Below, piece after piece: positions 21,784-31,267 of a stretch of 64,000 bases of DNA. The translations under genes were made by a program, and so were the position numbers. The stretch is from NCBI GenBank assembly GCA_028710525.1, contig JAQTTY010000001.1:124001-188000 (forward strand), written 5' to 3'. How positions within the stretch are numbered: position 1 is the stretch's first letter; every line of letters begins with the position of its first letter. The notes under the pieces are model-generated. The model was not told the origin of the DNA. It did no database searches and saw only the letters and a program-made list of their open reading frames with translations. This stretch comes from Gallionella sp. (GTDB lineage: Bacteria; Pseudomonadota; Gammaproteobacteria; Burkholderiales; Gallionellaceae).

Positions 21784-22710
21784 ATGGCTATCCAGTGGTT
21801 CCCCGGACACATGAACTCGGCACGCAACAAGGCGGCCGAGACGATGGAATTCACCGATGTGATCATCGAGGTGCTGGATGCGCGCGCGCCTGAGGCGAGT
21901 CGTAATCCCATGATAGAAGAGCTGCGTTTGCATCGGCAGCGCCCTTGTCTCAAGGTGTTGAACAAGGCTGATCTGGCCGACCCACTGGCGACGCAGGCTT
22001 GGTTGAGTCATTACAACAAGATGCCGGGCGTAAAGGCAGTGGCGTTGAGTTGCAAGAACGCTAGTGACGCGGCACGCGTGCCTAATCTGTGCGCGCCACT
22101 CGCGCCGCATCGCAACGATAGTCACAAGCCCTTGCGCATGATGATCATGGGCATTCCTAACGTGGGCAAGTCCACGCTGATGAATACCTTGCTCAAGCGT
22201 CGTGTCGCGAATGTGGGCGACGAGCCTGCGGTGACTAAGTCGCAGCAAAAGCATGCGCTCAACGACCATATGTCGCTGACCGATTCGCCCGGACTGTTGT
22301 GGCCCAAGATTGAAAATCCCAGCGATGGTTTGATGTTGGCAGCAATCCATGCAATCGGCCGCAACGCCACGATAGACGAAGAGGTTGCGGCCTTCTTGGG
22401 CGATATCTTGCTGGCGCGTTATCCGGATCTGCTAGTGGCGCGATACAAAGTGTCGCTGGCAGACATGGACGGCATAGGTTTGGTCGAAGCCATCGCGAAG
22501 AAGCGTGGCTGTCTGCTCAAGAGCAAAGGACGACAAGGCGAGTTGGATATCGAGAAGGCGGCGATGATACTGCTCACCGAGTATCGCAGCGGGATGCTGG
22601 GACGCATCAGTTTGGAGACGCCGGAAACTCGCGAGGCTGCTTTGGCAAAGTTCGAAGCCGAGGGTGTGGTCGTATCGCATGCATTGCAGGAAGAAATTCC
22701 GGATCAGTAG
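21784..22710 (+). CDS. rbgA: Ribosome biogenesis GTPase, YlqF/RbgA type
   Basis: 308 residues. Circularly permuted GTPase: IQWFPGHMNSARNKA at the N-terminus, then G4 (VLNKADLAD) before G1 (GIPNVGKSTLMN) and G3 (DSPGLLWP). The C-terminal ANTAR-like helical domain is present. It assists late large-subunit assembly in Firmicutes; the proteobacterial role is less studied. Start at 21784 gives the conserved MAIQWFPGHM. Confidence 0.93.
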   Translation: MAIQWFPGHMNSARNKAAETMEFTDVIIEVLDARAPEASRNPMIEELRLHRQRPCLKVLNKADLADPLATQAWLSHYNKMPGVKAVALSCKNASDAARVPNLCAPLAPHRNDSHKPLRMMIMGIPNVGKSTLMNTLLKRRVANVGDEPAVTKSQQKHALNDHMSLTDSPGLLWPKIENPSDGLMLAAIHAIGRNATIDEEVAAFLGDILLARYPDLLVARYKVSLADMDGIGLVEAIAKKRGCLLKSKGRQGELDIEKAAMILLTEYRSGMLGRISLETPETREAALAKFEAEGVVVSHALQEEIPDQ

Positions 22711-22764
22711 TAATTTGGTAGGAGCATGTTGCACCGACCGATGAGATAGGAGTAATCACAGGTT

Positions 22765-23490
22765 TTGAATAGCACGAAGATATATGTATTGAGTCTCTGC
22801 AGTGTGTTGGCGAGTAATCCAGCTATAGCGGCAGATCTAGATGACATCTGGCATGGCAACAGTACCATCGCCTTCTCCAAGTCCAACGGCAACACGAATA
22901 GCTCCATCCTCTCAACGAACGTTGACCTCTCCAAGGCAAACGCAATCGACAAATGGTCGGTTTATCTCGCTTCCACCTATGGCAAGAGTCAGGGCGTGAC
23001 CAATAACGATAAAGCGCGCGGTGGTGTGCGCTATGACCATAATTTGTCGGTCAATACCTTCAGCTTTGGCTTGGGGGAGTTGGAACGTGACAGTATCGCC
23101 AAGCTGACGCTACGCTCCACTCTCGGTACCGGTTTAGGTCACCATGTGATACAGGATAGCGATACGACATTCGATGTTTTGGCAGGTTGGGCCTACACGC
23201 GTTCAAATTTTCAGGGCGGCGTGATTAAGAACACCGCCGAGTTGCTAACGGGCGAAGAGTCGTCGCATAAGCTTAGCGAGACGGTGCAGTTCAAGCAGAA
23301 ATTGAGTCTCTATACCAATCTGCGCGCCAGTGGGCAGTATCGCGGCATATTCGACTCCAGTCTGGTGGTGACACTGACCAAGAACGTCGGTCTGAGTTTA
23401 GGCTGGCATTACAAGTACAACACGGATGTACAGCCTGGCGTGAAACGCAGTGATACCATGCTGCTCACTGGTCTGAACTATAGGTTCTAG
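22765..23490 (+). CDS. DUF481 outer-membrane beta-barrel protein
   Basis: 241 residues, starting with TTG at 22765 after AGGAG. Signal peptide ending in AIAADLDD. The rest matches DUF481/YdiY style: IAFSKSNGNTNSSILSTNVD, YDHNLSVNTFSFGLGELERD, LRSTLGTGLGHHVI and a terminal aromatic, TGLNYRF. Its stop is one base before the start of the ClC gene, implying a shared transcript. Confidence 0.8.
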   Translation: MNSTKIYVLSLCSVLASNPAIAADLDDIWHGNSTIAFSKSNGNTNSSILSTNVDLSKANAIDKWSVYLASTYGKSQGVTNNDKARGGVRYDHNLSVNTFSFGLGELERDSIAKLTLRSTLGTGLGHHVIQDSDTTFDVLAGWAYTRSNFQGGVIKNTAELLTGEESSHKLSETVQFKQKLSLYTNLRASGQYRGIFDSSLVVTLTKNVGLSLGWHYKYNTDVQPGVKRSDTMLLTGLNYRF

Positions 23491-23491
23491 G

Positions 23492-24886
23492 ATGTTTAAA
23501 TCGATCAAGCAGATTTGCTCGGAGATATACCACCAATCGTGTGTAGCCCTGGTCAGTTTGCGGCAGTTCGTGCGCGAGATCAATTGGGAAAGCGAACTGG
23601 TGGTCGACTGGAAGCGCAGGTTGGTGTTCTGGTGCGGGGCAATCGCCGTAGGCGTGATGGCGATACTATTTGCATTGGCTTGCGAACAGGCCAATGGACT
23701 GTTTCACAAGCTGCTCGCAATGTCGCCCTATCTGAGTTTGATCATCACACCGCTGGGTTTGGTATTAATCGTCCTCGCTACACGCCGCTACTTCCCCGGT
23801 TCGGAAGGCAGCGGTATCCCGCAGACCATCGCTGCGCTTGACCCCAAAGAAAGTAGCCGTATCCGCAATAGCGTGTTGTCGCTACGCGTCGCGGTTGGCA
23901 AGGTTATTCTCACCATATTCGGTCTGCTATGTGGCGCGTCAGTAGGCCGCGAAGGTCCAACGGTACAGATCGGCGCAGCCATCATGCACAGCTTGGGCAA
24001 TCTCGCGCGCTTCCCCAAACATGACCTAGAAAAAGGGCTGATCCTCGCCGGTGCGGCGGCAGGTGTGGCGGCGGCGTTCAACACACCGCTGGCCGGTATC
24101 GTATTTGCCATCGAGGAGATGAGTCGTTCTTTCGAGGAGCACAACAGCTCCACCATCTTGATGACGGTGATCATCGCCGGTATCACTTCGCTGGCCATGC
24201 TGGGTAACTATTCCTATTTTGGTCATACCTCTGAATCGCTGGCCTTTGGCCGCGAATGGAGCGTGGTTATCGTCTGCGGCGTAGTGGGTGGTTTGCTGGG
24301 CGGTGCGTTCAGTCGTGCGCTGATCGAAGTGAACAAGGGCTTGGTTGGGCGCATGGGTACATGGATGCGCGCCAAGCCGGTGTGGTTTGCTTTCTATTGC
24401 GGTCTGCTGCTGGCTTTGGTCGGTCTAGCTTCTGGCAGTACCACGTACGGTAGCGGTTATAGCGAAGCGAAATCATTACTGGATGGCAATGCTGTGTTGC
24501 CGGAGAGCTATGGCATCTTAAAGTTGGCGGCGACCTTGCTGTCCTATGTGAGTGGTATTCCCGGCGGGGTGATGGCACCTTCATTATCTACTGGGGCAGG
24601 GATAGGTGTGAACCTTGCCCATTTCATCCATAACGTGCCAGTGGGGGCGACCATCACCTTGTGCATGGTGGCGTATTTTGCTGGGGTCACTCAAGCGCCC
24701 ATTACCGCGTTTGTCATCGTGATGGAGATGATAGATAACCACGAGATGGTGTTGCCGCTGATGGCTGCAGCCTTTATCGCCAAGATCTGTTCTCGACTGA
24801 TATGTAAGACACCCTTGTTCCACACCATGGCGCAGAATTTCATGGCCAAGCAAGCGAAGGTGGGCGGCGCGCCCAGCAAGTCCTAA
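23492..24886 (+). CDS. ClC-family chloride/proton antiporter
   Basis: 464 residues with about ten to twelve membrane segments. All three anion-site motifs are visible: GSEGSGIPQ, GREGPTVQIG (gating Glu) and GIPGGVMAPSLSTGAG. FAIEEM keeps the intracellular Glu pair needed for proton coupling in ClcA, which argues for an exchanger. There are no CBS domains. Second gene of a pair with the DUF481 protein. Confidence 0.93.
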   Translation: MFKSIKQICSEIYHQSCVALVSLRQFVREINWESELVVDWKRRLVFWCGAIAVGVMAILFALACEQANGLFHKLLAMSPYLSLIITPLGLVLIVLATRRYFPGSEGSGIPQTIAALDPKESSRIRNSVLSLRVAVGKVILTIFGLLCGASVGREGPTVQIGAAIMHSLGNLARFPKHDLEKGLILAGAAAGVAAAFNTPLAGIVFAIEEMSRSFEEHNSSTILMTVIIAGITSLAMLGNYSYFGHTSESLAFGREWSVVIVCGVVGGLLGGAFSRALIEVNKGLVGRMGTWMRAKPVWFAFYCGLLLALVGLASGSTTYGSGYSEAKSLLDGNAVLPESYGILKLAATLLSYVSGIPGGVMAPSLSTGAGIGVNLAHFIHNVPVGATITLCMVAYFAGVTQAPITAFVIVMEMIDNHEMVLPLMAAAFIAKICSRLICKTPLFHTMAQNFMAKQAKVGGAPSKS

Positions 24887-24902
24887 TCGGAGCGTTCCCG
24901 CA

Positions 24903-26249
24903 TCAAGCGGGGATGCCGCTCCACAGTTCCTGTATATCCTTGATACCCCATTTTTCTGGAGATTCGTGCGTCAATATCTTGTCGCGGCAATAGGGCTTGG
25001 AGAGATCTAATAACTCAGGCGGGATGCGATAGTCCGATTTGATGGAGAAGAATACTTTCACGATGGGCGTGAGCAGCGATTGTGGTGATTGCTCTATCAC
25101 CACTGCCAAACGTTGCGATTGCAATCTAACCAATGAGCCTATGGGATAGATGCCTATGCTCTTCACGAAGGCATCGAACACCACTTTGTCGAAATGTCCG
25201 TCACCCCACTCCGCCATCTTGCGCAGAGACTCGGACGGCTCCCAACCGCTCTTGTAGGGGCGGTTTGAAGTGATGGCATCATACACATCGCAAACCGCGC
25301 CCATCTTAGCGTACAGGCTGATTTCATCACCCTTCAGGCCCTTGGGATAACCGCTGCCATTGGTTTTCTCGTGATGGTGCAGACAGACATCCAATGCGAT
25401 CCGGTTGATGTTCTCGCCATCTAGCAAAAGCTTGTGTCCAGCTTCTGGGTGACCCTTGATGATGTCGAACTCCTCATTGGTGAGCTTGCCCGGTTTGTTG
25501 AGTACGTCCATCGGCATCATCATCTTGCCGATGTCATGCACCAGTCCTGCCAAGCCCGCTTGACGAATTTCTTCGGTGTTCAGATTCAGTTGCCGCGCCA
25601 GCGCAACCATCAGCGCACAAACCGCCACCGAGTGCATATAGGTGTAATCGTCTTTGTCTTTGAGGCGCGCCAAACTGATGATCGCGCCGGGGTTGCGTAA
25701 CACGGAACTGGATATCTCTTCTACGACTTCGAGCGCATCGTTGCCACTCAATGCCTTGCCCATACGTGCTTCATGGAACATCGAGGTCACCGCCCCTTTT
25801 GCATGAGCGCAGATCTTTACTGCACGAGCCGCCTCTTGAGCAATGTTGACCTTAGGCGGTGCTGGGGTCTTTGCTTCAGGCGGATGTGGCGCGACTGGTT
25901 CGGGTGCTAGTTCCCGCGTTGGCTCGGGTTGCGGGGGCTCTGGAACGATAGGAGCAACAGGCTGGGGTAGCTCAGCAATCACGCTGGGAGTGGCAGGTAT
26001 AGGTGCCGGTTTGGGCGTGGCGATGGTGGCGTAGAGCTGTGGCTGTGCCGCATCGCTGCCGTCCATGTCTATGCCTTTGTCGGTATCTATCCAGATCTCA
26101 CTCAACGAGCTGGACTGAAGTTTTTTTAGGTCTTCGGGTTTGTCTATCAAACAGCTGACACGCCAGTCGGGCTTGCCCATCCATGCGCCATTCACTTCAT
26201 GGATATGCATGCCCAGTTTCACATCTTTGACTTTGATACGCTTAAGCAT
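24903..26249 (-). CDS. HD-GYP c-di-GMP phosphodiesterase with DUF3391
   Basis: 448 residues. N-terminal DUF3391 (RIKVKDVKLGMHIHEV), a long Pro/Ala linker (about residues 75-130), then the HD-GYP domain: HSVAVCALMVALARQ, LVHDIGKMMMP, HHEKTNGSGYPKGLKGDEIS and YDAITSNRPYK. The GYP residues are intact, so c-di-GMP hydrolysis is expected. The start ATG overlaps the stop of the PilZ gene. Confidence 0.93.
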   Translation of the reverse strand: MLKRIKVKDVKLGMHIHEVNGAWMGKPDWRVSCLIDKPEDLKKLQSSSLSEIWIDTDKGIDMDGSDAAQPQLYATIATPKPAPIPATPSVIAELPQPVAPIVPEPPQPEPTRELAPEPVAPHPPEAKTPAPPKVNIAQEAARAVKICAHAKGAVTSMFHEARMGKALSGNDALEVVEEISSSVLRNPGAIISLARLKDKDDYTYMHSVAVCALMVALARQLNLNTEEIRQAGLAGLVHDIGKMMMPMDVLNKPGKLTNEEFDIIKGHPEAGHKLLLDGENINRIALDVCLHHHEKTNGSGYPKGLKGDEISLYAKMGAVCDVYDAITSNRPYKSGWEPSESLRKMAEWGDGHFDKVVFDAFVKSIGIYPIGSLVRLQSQRLAVVIEQSPQSLLTPIVKVFFSIKSDYRIPPELLDLSKPYCRDKILTHESPEKWGIKDIQELWSGIPA

Positions 26250-26965
26250 CAGCTTTCTGCCAGATTTTTGTAGATGAAGTACTGCAACACGTTCCGCTCG
26301 TTGCCTTCACTCTGCACGAATTCCAGACCCGTCACTTGATTCGCCTCGCCAACCGATTCAGGGTCTTTGCTCTGGTTGCGGATGATGGCGGGCACCATCA
26401 GCAGTTGATCCACGCCGTCCAGCGGGATGCGGAAGCTCACTTCTATTTCGTCACCGATCTTGCCTATAGGCAATTTGGATTGGATGCGTGCGCCCGAGAT
26501 GCTCATGTCATCTATGGTGGCGGTCAGGGGCCGCTCCGCGTCTTTGTGTTTGATGCTGCACACCAGTCGTATCTTGATGCGCATCGCGCTGCGCATGCTC
26601 ACGGCATTGATTTGTGCGGGAAAGGAAAGGTGTAGATAGGGATAAGGGGCAAGGCAGACGTTGATGACATCGCTGCTGAAATCGTAGGTCTTGGTGCCGG
26701 AGAAGCCACGCACCAGAAAACTTTCGCCCTTTTTCACAAACAGCAGCTTGTCTTCGTGCATGGGGTGCGAGACTAAGACGCTCTTCTTGTTCAGAAAGCC
26801 CATCAGCTTGACGTAATGACGATTCTTCTCGGCACTGTAGTCCTGCAGTTGCAGGACATCACCTATGCCGAGCTTCATCGCAATCAAGTCGCTCAGTTCT
26901 GATTGTTTGTTGGGAGTGGCCACTGACTTATACGTATCCAGTTTCATGCCGAATCGGCACGCCAT
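26249..26965 (-). CDS. Flagellar-brake-like PilZ domain protein
   Basis: 238 residues. YcgR-like N-terminal domain (IGDVLQLQDYSAEKNRHYVKL) and a C-terminal PilZ domain. The PilZ site begins at RSAMRIKIRLVC and continues with DDMSISGARIQS, the (D/N)xSxxG motif; the usual RxxxR is present in variant form. Binds c-di-GMP and probably tunes motility or exopolysaccharide. Coupled to the HD-GYP phosphodiesterase, so signal binding and degradation are co-expressed. An ATG at 26947 is an alternative start. Confidence 0.85.
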   Translation of the reverse strand: MACRFGMKLDTYKSVATPNKQSELSDLIAMKLGIGDVLQLQDYSAEKNRHYVKLMGFLNKKSVLVSHPMHEDKLLFVKKGESFLVRGFSGTKTYDFSSDVINVCLAPYPYLHLSFPAQINAVSMRSAMRIKIRLVCSIKHKDAERPLTATIDDMSISGARIQSKLPIGKIGDEIEVSFRIPLDGVDQLLMVPAIIRNQSKDPESVGEANQVTGLEFVQSEGNERNVLQYFIYKNLAES

Positions 26966-27022
26966 ACCAGCATAGCCAATCAGGCCAAAACATAAGTAAC
27001 AAAAAAGGACGGGTTTTGCCCC

Positions 27023-27952
27023 CTAATCGTTTTTGGCGTGAAGGACGGGGCTACGCAAGTAACGGCAGTCTGCTCTGAAGGCGCAATCCGAACACGCCTC
27101 GACTCCCAGCCTGTGGCGGCGCTCGATGTGTGTAGCATCCCCCTTAGCCAGTACGGGCGGCAGCGAATCGAAATCACCGCAATAGAAACCGTCCACTGGA
27201 TGCTGCTCGTCGGCTTCCAGCGACAGTGAGAAGGTCTGCATAAAGGATGAGGAGGAGGCACCCTCTACGCCGGAAACTAATAATTCTATGCGTCGCTCAC
27301 CCTTCAAGGTGCCACTAGTAAGATGTGGTTGTATGGCGAAATTCCTGACATAAGAGTTACTCAGATGCTCTAGCGGCACAGCGACCTTCCATACATTCAT
27401 CGGTTCGATGAAAGGAATGTCTGCAGGATCGATATTTGGGATGGGAAAGTAGTAAAGACTGCGTACTTCTCCCAGCTCGTCTTTCTCCTTTACGACTAGA
27501 TAGGCGCGTAGTGAAAGCGATAACAGTTCGGTCGAGCCAGCATTGAGCAGACGAAAAAGCAAATGTGGGGCCTGATGTCCCTCGGCACCGTAGCGCGGGT
27601 GCAAGGTTGCATTGGTGGATACTCGAAGATGTGTTTTAGGTTTGATGATGCGAGCGGTGATGAAGCCTTGCAGCAGCATGCTGATTAGCAGCAGCAACAT
27701 GGAGTGCAGCACGAACAGGATGAATAGCAGGCTGGAATAGTCGTGGCTCTGCACCGTACCCTCTACGCCGCCGGTAGAGAAAGCGACGGCCAGCGCTTTT
27801 CTAAGGATAGCCAAACCTTGTTGCTCGTCTCCCGAGTAATGTAAGTAAAGCATATAGACGCCGGCCATGATGACCGATAGCAGCAAAGAACTTAAGGTGT
27901 AGACAACGATGAATTTACTGACGCTGAGCTTGTATATTTTTTCGATGGACAT
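27023..27952 (-). CDS. Kir-like two-TM channel homologue lacking a K+ selectivity filter
   Basis: 309 residues. Two membrane spans (about 12-38 and 75-100) flank a pore-loop position, followed by an immunoglobulin-like cytoplasmic domain. The latter resembles KirBac: GFITARIIKPKTHLRVS after TM2, LLFRLLNAGSTELLSLSLRA, and ELLVSGVEGASSSSFMQTFS. The filter position reads AFSTGGVEGTVQ instead of TxGYGD. A Cys-rich tail (CSDCAFRADC) follows. Channel activity is therefore doubtful or of other selectivity. Confidence 0.6.
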   Translation of the reverse strand: MSIEKIYKLSVSKFIVVYTLSSLLLSVIMAGVYMLYLHYSGDEQQGLAILRKALAVAFSTGGVEGTVQSHDYSSLLFILFVLHSMLLLLISMLLQGFITARIIKPKTHLRVSTNATLHPRYGAEGHQAPHLLFRLLNAGSTELLSLSLRAYLVVKEKDELGEVRSLYYFPIPNIDPADIPFIEPMNVWKVAVPLEHLSNSYVRNFAIQPHLTSGTLKGERRIELLVSGVEGASSSSFMQTFSLSLEADEQHPVDGFYCGDFDSLPPVLAKGDATHIERRHRLGVEACSDCAFRADCRYLRSPVLHAKND

Positions 27953-28004
27953 GTTTGGCTTTGTTCTAGAGTTCGCGCTAGATTATAGCTGCCGATTAGA
28001 GCCC

Positions 28005-28904
28005 TCAGCTATGCATCAGTAGTAACCACAGCGGCAAGGTGATAGCTGCCAGCAGCGTGCTGAGCATCACCTGTGCTGCGATGGTGTCGCCGTCGCCGCC
28101 CATGCGTTTGGCTAACACATAGGCGACGGTTGAAACCGGCAAGGCGGCCATCAACACCACCGTATCGAAGTACACGCCGCTCAGATTGAAGGCGAGTGCC
28201 AAGCCCCAGGCGATGGCTGGCAACACCATTAGCTTGATGGTCACGCCATACCAGAGTGTGGCGCGCTGACTGTGCAAGCCGTGCAGGCGCAGTCCAGCAC
28301 CCACCGCGATCAAACCCATAGGGAGTGAGGCCTGCGACAACATGGCTAGCGTGCTGTTGAGTACTGTGGGCAGACTCAGTCCAGCGAGGCTAAAGCTGAT
28401 GCCACCTGCGGTGGCGAGGATAAGCGGGTTGAGCAAGATCTCGCGCAGCCAATGACTCTCGCTATGTTTGGCCAGCATCAGTACGGATGCGACGTTGGCG
28501 GCGGGCACCATAAAGCCCATCAACAGACCGATGGCGGCAAGGCCGTCATGACCGTGCATACCGCCTGCGATCGCCAGCCCCACATAGCTATTGAAACGGA
28601 ACGAAGATTGGAAGCTGGCGGCGTAGACCTTGGGCGGTGCGTCTATGAAGTAGCGCGCTACATAACCCAGTGCGATACCCGCGCACATGTACAGCGCCGC
28701 CACTGCCATCATGGGCGAGGCCGCGCCCAGATCGAGCTGGAAGTGCGATAGCGAATTGAATAGCAGGGCGGGAAAGAACACGTAGTAGATTAGCTTGTCC
28801 AACTGCGGCCAGAAATCCAGATGCAAACCAAACCAACGACGCATCACTGCGCCCAACAGGATAAGCAAAAAGATCGGTGCGATGACATGCAGGACGGCCA
28901 TCAT
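28005..28904 (-). CDS. AEC (auxin efflux carrier) family transporter
   Basis: 299 residues, about ten membrane spans. Begins VIAPIFLLILLGAVMRRW and has FPALLFNSLSH in TM2 and the central N-containing LNPLILATAGGISFSLAG typical of AEC permeases such as MdcF. Substrate unknown. Its start overlaps the stop of the preceding small gene by 4 bp (ATGA). Confidence 0.87.
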   Translation of the reverse strand: MMAVLHVIAPIFLLILLGAVMRRWFGLHLDFWPQLDKLIYYVFFPALLFNSLSHFQLDLGAASPMMAVAALYMCAGIALGYVARYFIDAPPKVYAASFQSSFRFNSYVGLAIAGGMHGHDGLAAIGLLMGFMVPAANVASVLMLAKHSESHWLREILLNPLILATAGGISFSLAGLSLPTVLNSTLAMLSQASLPMGLIAVGAGLRLHGLHSQRATLWYGVTIKLMVLPAIAWGLALAFNLSGVYFDTVVLMAALPVSTVAYVLAKRMGGDGDTIAAQVMLSTLLAAITLPLWLLLMHS

Positions 28905-29245
28905 TCCTCCACCAGCATTACGCTAGCACGCGCATCTCTCGTGTCGATAAGCACTTGCACTTCGCAGTATTCGGTATGTTCGTTGAGCGGCGTGGGGTCA
29001 TCGGCGCAACTGCAACCTGCGGTCACACTCTGATAGAAGATGCCGGCTCGGATGTGCAGCTGTTGATCGCTGCTATGCGCCTCATGCATCAGCACCGTGA
29101 GTGGCGTGTCCAGCACACTGCTGCCGTGACGCAGCGCCTGCTGCAAAGGCAGATAGTCACGACCCAACTGCGCCAATTCCTGCTTGAAGATGGCGGCAAG
29201 GTCTGTGCTGTCTTTAGCGTTCAAGGTGCGAGTGAGTCTTAGCAT
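28901..29245 (-). CDS. Unknown small protein coupled to the AEC transporter
   Basis: 114 residues, not recognised. Mostly mixed alpha/beta with no signal peptide or membrane span. Near the C-terminus there is a CxC pair and a third Cys (VTAGCSCADD ... EYCEVQVLID), which could bind metal. The ATG at 29245 has GGAG 5 bases upstream, so it is preferred over 29275. The ATGA overlap with the transporter suggests co-translation. Confidence 0.6.
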   Translation of the reverse strand: MLRLTRTLNAKDSTDLAAIFKQELAQLGRDYLPLQQALRHGSSVLDTPLTVLMHEAHSSDQQLHIRAGIFYQSVTAGCSCADDPTPLNEHTEYCEVQVLIDTRDARASVMLVEE

Positions 29246-29348
29246 GACGTCTCCGGTTTGCAGTCCGCGCAGCATAGAACCTTTTACCTGTATCGGGTAT
29301 AAACTTGTGGCTCTGTATCGCTGTCTCTAAATCTTCAAGGAGAGTCGC

Positions 29349-29945
29349 ATGAGTCATCAGCCCCTACCGCAAGCCGCCCTCGATCAACTATTTCTGCAAG
29401 CGCACACGCTCAATGCTTGGCAGGACAAGCCAGTAGCGGATGAGTTGCTGCAGCGACTCTATGACAATCTGCGTTGGGCGCCGACCTCGATGAACTGCAG
29501 TCCGGCACGCATCGTGTTCGTCAAATCCGCAGACGCCAAAGCCAAGCTGGATACCGCACTAATGGAAGGCAACCGCGCCAAGAGCATGGCCGCACCGGTC
29601 ACCGCCATCATCGCGTATGACACACGCTTCTTCGAGCAACTACCCAAGCTATTCCCGCCTAATCCGAAAGCGCGCGATATGTTCGCCGGCAACGCCGCGT
29701 TGGCCGACATCACCGCCTTTCGCAACGGTACTTTGCAGGGCGCTTATCTGATACTTGCAGCACGTGCACTTGGCCTAGATTGCGGCCCGATGTCGGGCTT
29801 CGATAATGCCAAGGTGGACGAGTTGTTCTTCGCTGGCACTACCTATAAATCTAACTTCCTGTGCAACCTAGGCTACGGTGATGTGAAAGGTATCTATCCG
29901 CGTGCGCCGCGTTTAAGTTTCGCCGAGGCGTGCAGCATTACCTAA
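29349..29945 (+). CDS. Nitroreductase-family protein, RutE/HadB-like
   Basis: 198 residues. FMN-dependent nitroreductase fold close to malonic semialdehyde reductase Rut[48 protein letters not shown] and [10 protein letters not shown]. There are no other rut genes, so a role in pyrimidine breakdown is not supported by context. AAGGAG precedes the start. Confidence 0.87.
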   Translation: MSHQPLPQAALDQLFLQAHTLNAWQDKPVADELLQRLYDNLRWAPTSMNCSPARIVFVKSADAKAKLDTALMEGNRAKSMAAPVTAIIAYDTRFFEQLPKLFPPNPKARDMFAGNAALADITAFRNGTLQGAYLILAARALGLDCGPMSGFDNAKVDELFFAGTTYKSNFLCNLGYGDVKGIYPRAPRLSFAEACSIT

Positions 29946-30111
29946 CGAAGTTCTGCCCCCGCTCGTGGTTAAGTGATGACTGGGTGAACGTAATTAATTT
30001 GGGCATATGGATTTGCTGTTGAATGACTGCTTTGCGGCGATAAGAATTGATGGGTAGACTGCGGCAATCGGCTCATAGTCTCTGTCCACGACTGCTTGTA
30101 TTGCAGCTAGA

Positions 30112-30130
30112 AATTTGGCTTCGCCAAATT
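30112..30130. repeat. Perfect hairpin in the terC leader
   Basis: aatttggc-ttc-gccaaatt, 8-bp stem with a three-base loop, 77 bp upstream of the terC-like start. No T-run follows. The 260-base spacer otherwise shows no gene and no recognisable metal riboswitch. Confidence 0.6.
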
Positions 30131-30206
30131 AGCTGAGTTTCAGATGAGTGTCGATTGCGAATCAAATTGGTAGTCGGATTATTTTTCTAATAACTTTGAG
30201 AGCAAC

Positions 30207-31169
30207 ATGATTTCTGAAATTTCTGTCGCCGAACCATGGATGTGGAGTGCTTTTATAGTCTTTGTGCTCGTCATGTTGGTACTAGACTTATTCGTGTTCG
30301 GTGGTAATAAGGCTCATAAAGTAGGAGTCAAGGAAGCCGCCCTTTGGTCGCTGGTATGGGTCAGTCTTGCGCTCGCATTCAACGCTGGCCTATGGTGGTA
30401 TCTCAGCAGCACGGTAGGTCAAGAGATCGCTAACCGCAAAGCGCTGGAATTCCTCACCGGTTATCTGATTGAAAAATCATTGTCGGTAGACAATGTCTTC
30501 ATCTTCCTGCTTATATTCTCGTCCTTTCATGTCGCCGCCGAATACCAACGACGGGTACTGATCTATGGTGTACTTGGTGCCATTGTAATGCGGGCCATAA
30601 TGATTTTGGCTGGTGCATGGATAGTGCGCGAATTTTCCTGGGTACTCTATATTTTCGGTGCATTCCTAGTTGTGACCGGCATGCGTATGCTGGTCATGGC
30701 GGAAAAAACACCAGACCTTGCGAAGAACCCTGTGCTGAAATTCGCGCGCCGTCATCTGCGAATTTCAGATGGCGATCATGGCGAGAAATTCTGCGTTCAG
30801 AATAATGGGGTGCGTTATTTCACGCCTTTGTTTCTGGTGCTAATCCTGATCGAAGTCTCGGACTTGATATTTGCAGTGGACTCAATTCCAGCCATATTCG
30901 CAATCACCACAGACCCATTTGTCGTTTTTACTTCCAACATCTTTGCGATCATGGGCTTGCGTGCGCTGTATTTTCTACTTGCCGATGTGGCTGATCGCTT
31001 TCATCTGCTGAAATACGGTCTCGCAATGGTGCTCACTTTTATTGGTGCAAAGATGCTTGTTGCGCCGTGGTATCACGTGCCAGTGTCCGCCTCTCTAGCT
31101 ATAGTTGCGGTGCTGATTGGCGCCAGCGTAGTCGCAAGTTTGATCGCCACACGCCCGAAAGCACAGTGA
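30207..31169 (+). CDS. TerC/Alx family membrane protein
   Basis: 320 residues with about eight or nine membrane spans. Diagnostic stretches: EFLTGYLIEKSLSVDNVFIF and LVLILIEVSDLIFAVDSIPA, both with the conserved acidic residues of the TerC family. Implicated in Mn2+ export or metalation of exported proteins. An Alx-like subtype is likely by length. Confidence 0.92.
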   Translation: MISEISVAEPWMWSAFIVFVLVMLVLDLFVFGGNKAHKVGVKEAALWSLVWVSLALAFNAGLWWYLSSTVGQEIANRKALEFLTGYLIEKSLSVDNVFIFLLIFSSFHVAAEYQRRVLIYGVLGAIVMRAIMILAGAWIVREFSWVLYIFGAFLVVTGMRMLVMAEKTPDLAKNPVLKFARRHLRISDGDHGEKFCVQNNGVRYFTPLFLVLILIEVSDLIFAVDSIPAIFAITTDPFVVFTSNIFAIMGLRALYFLLADVADRFHLLKYGLAMVLTFIGAKMLVAPWYHVPVSASLAIVAVLIGASVVASLIATRPKAQ

Positions 31170-31267
31170 TGCTGCGTCCGCTTTCGGGTACTCCAATATG
31201 GAGGCATGACTGATTGAAAGTCAGACTAAGCAGATTTTCAACAGTCCTTTTTGTTTGCCATTAGTCC

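Noticed and set aside
29946..30206. Possible yybP-ykoY (Mn2+) riboswitch before terC
   Set aside because: The conserved ggggagtag and paired purine loops were not found; only a short hairpin at 30112-30130 is clear.
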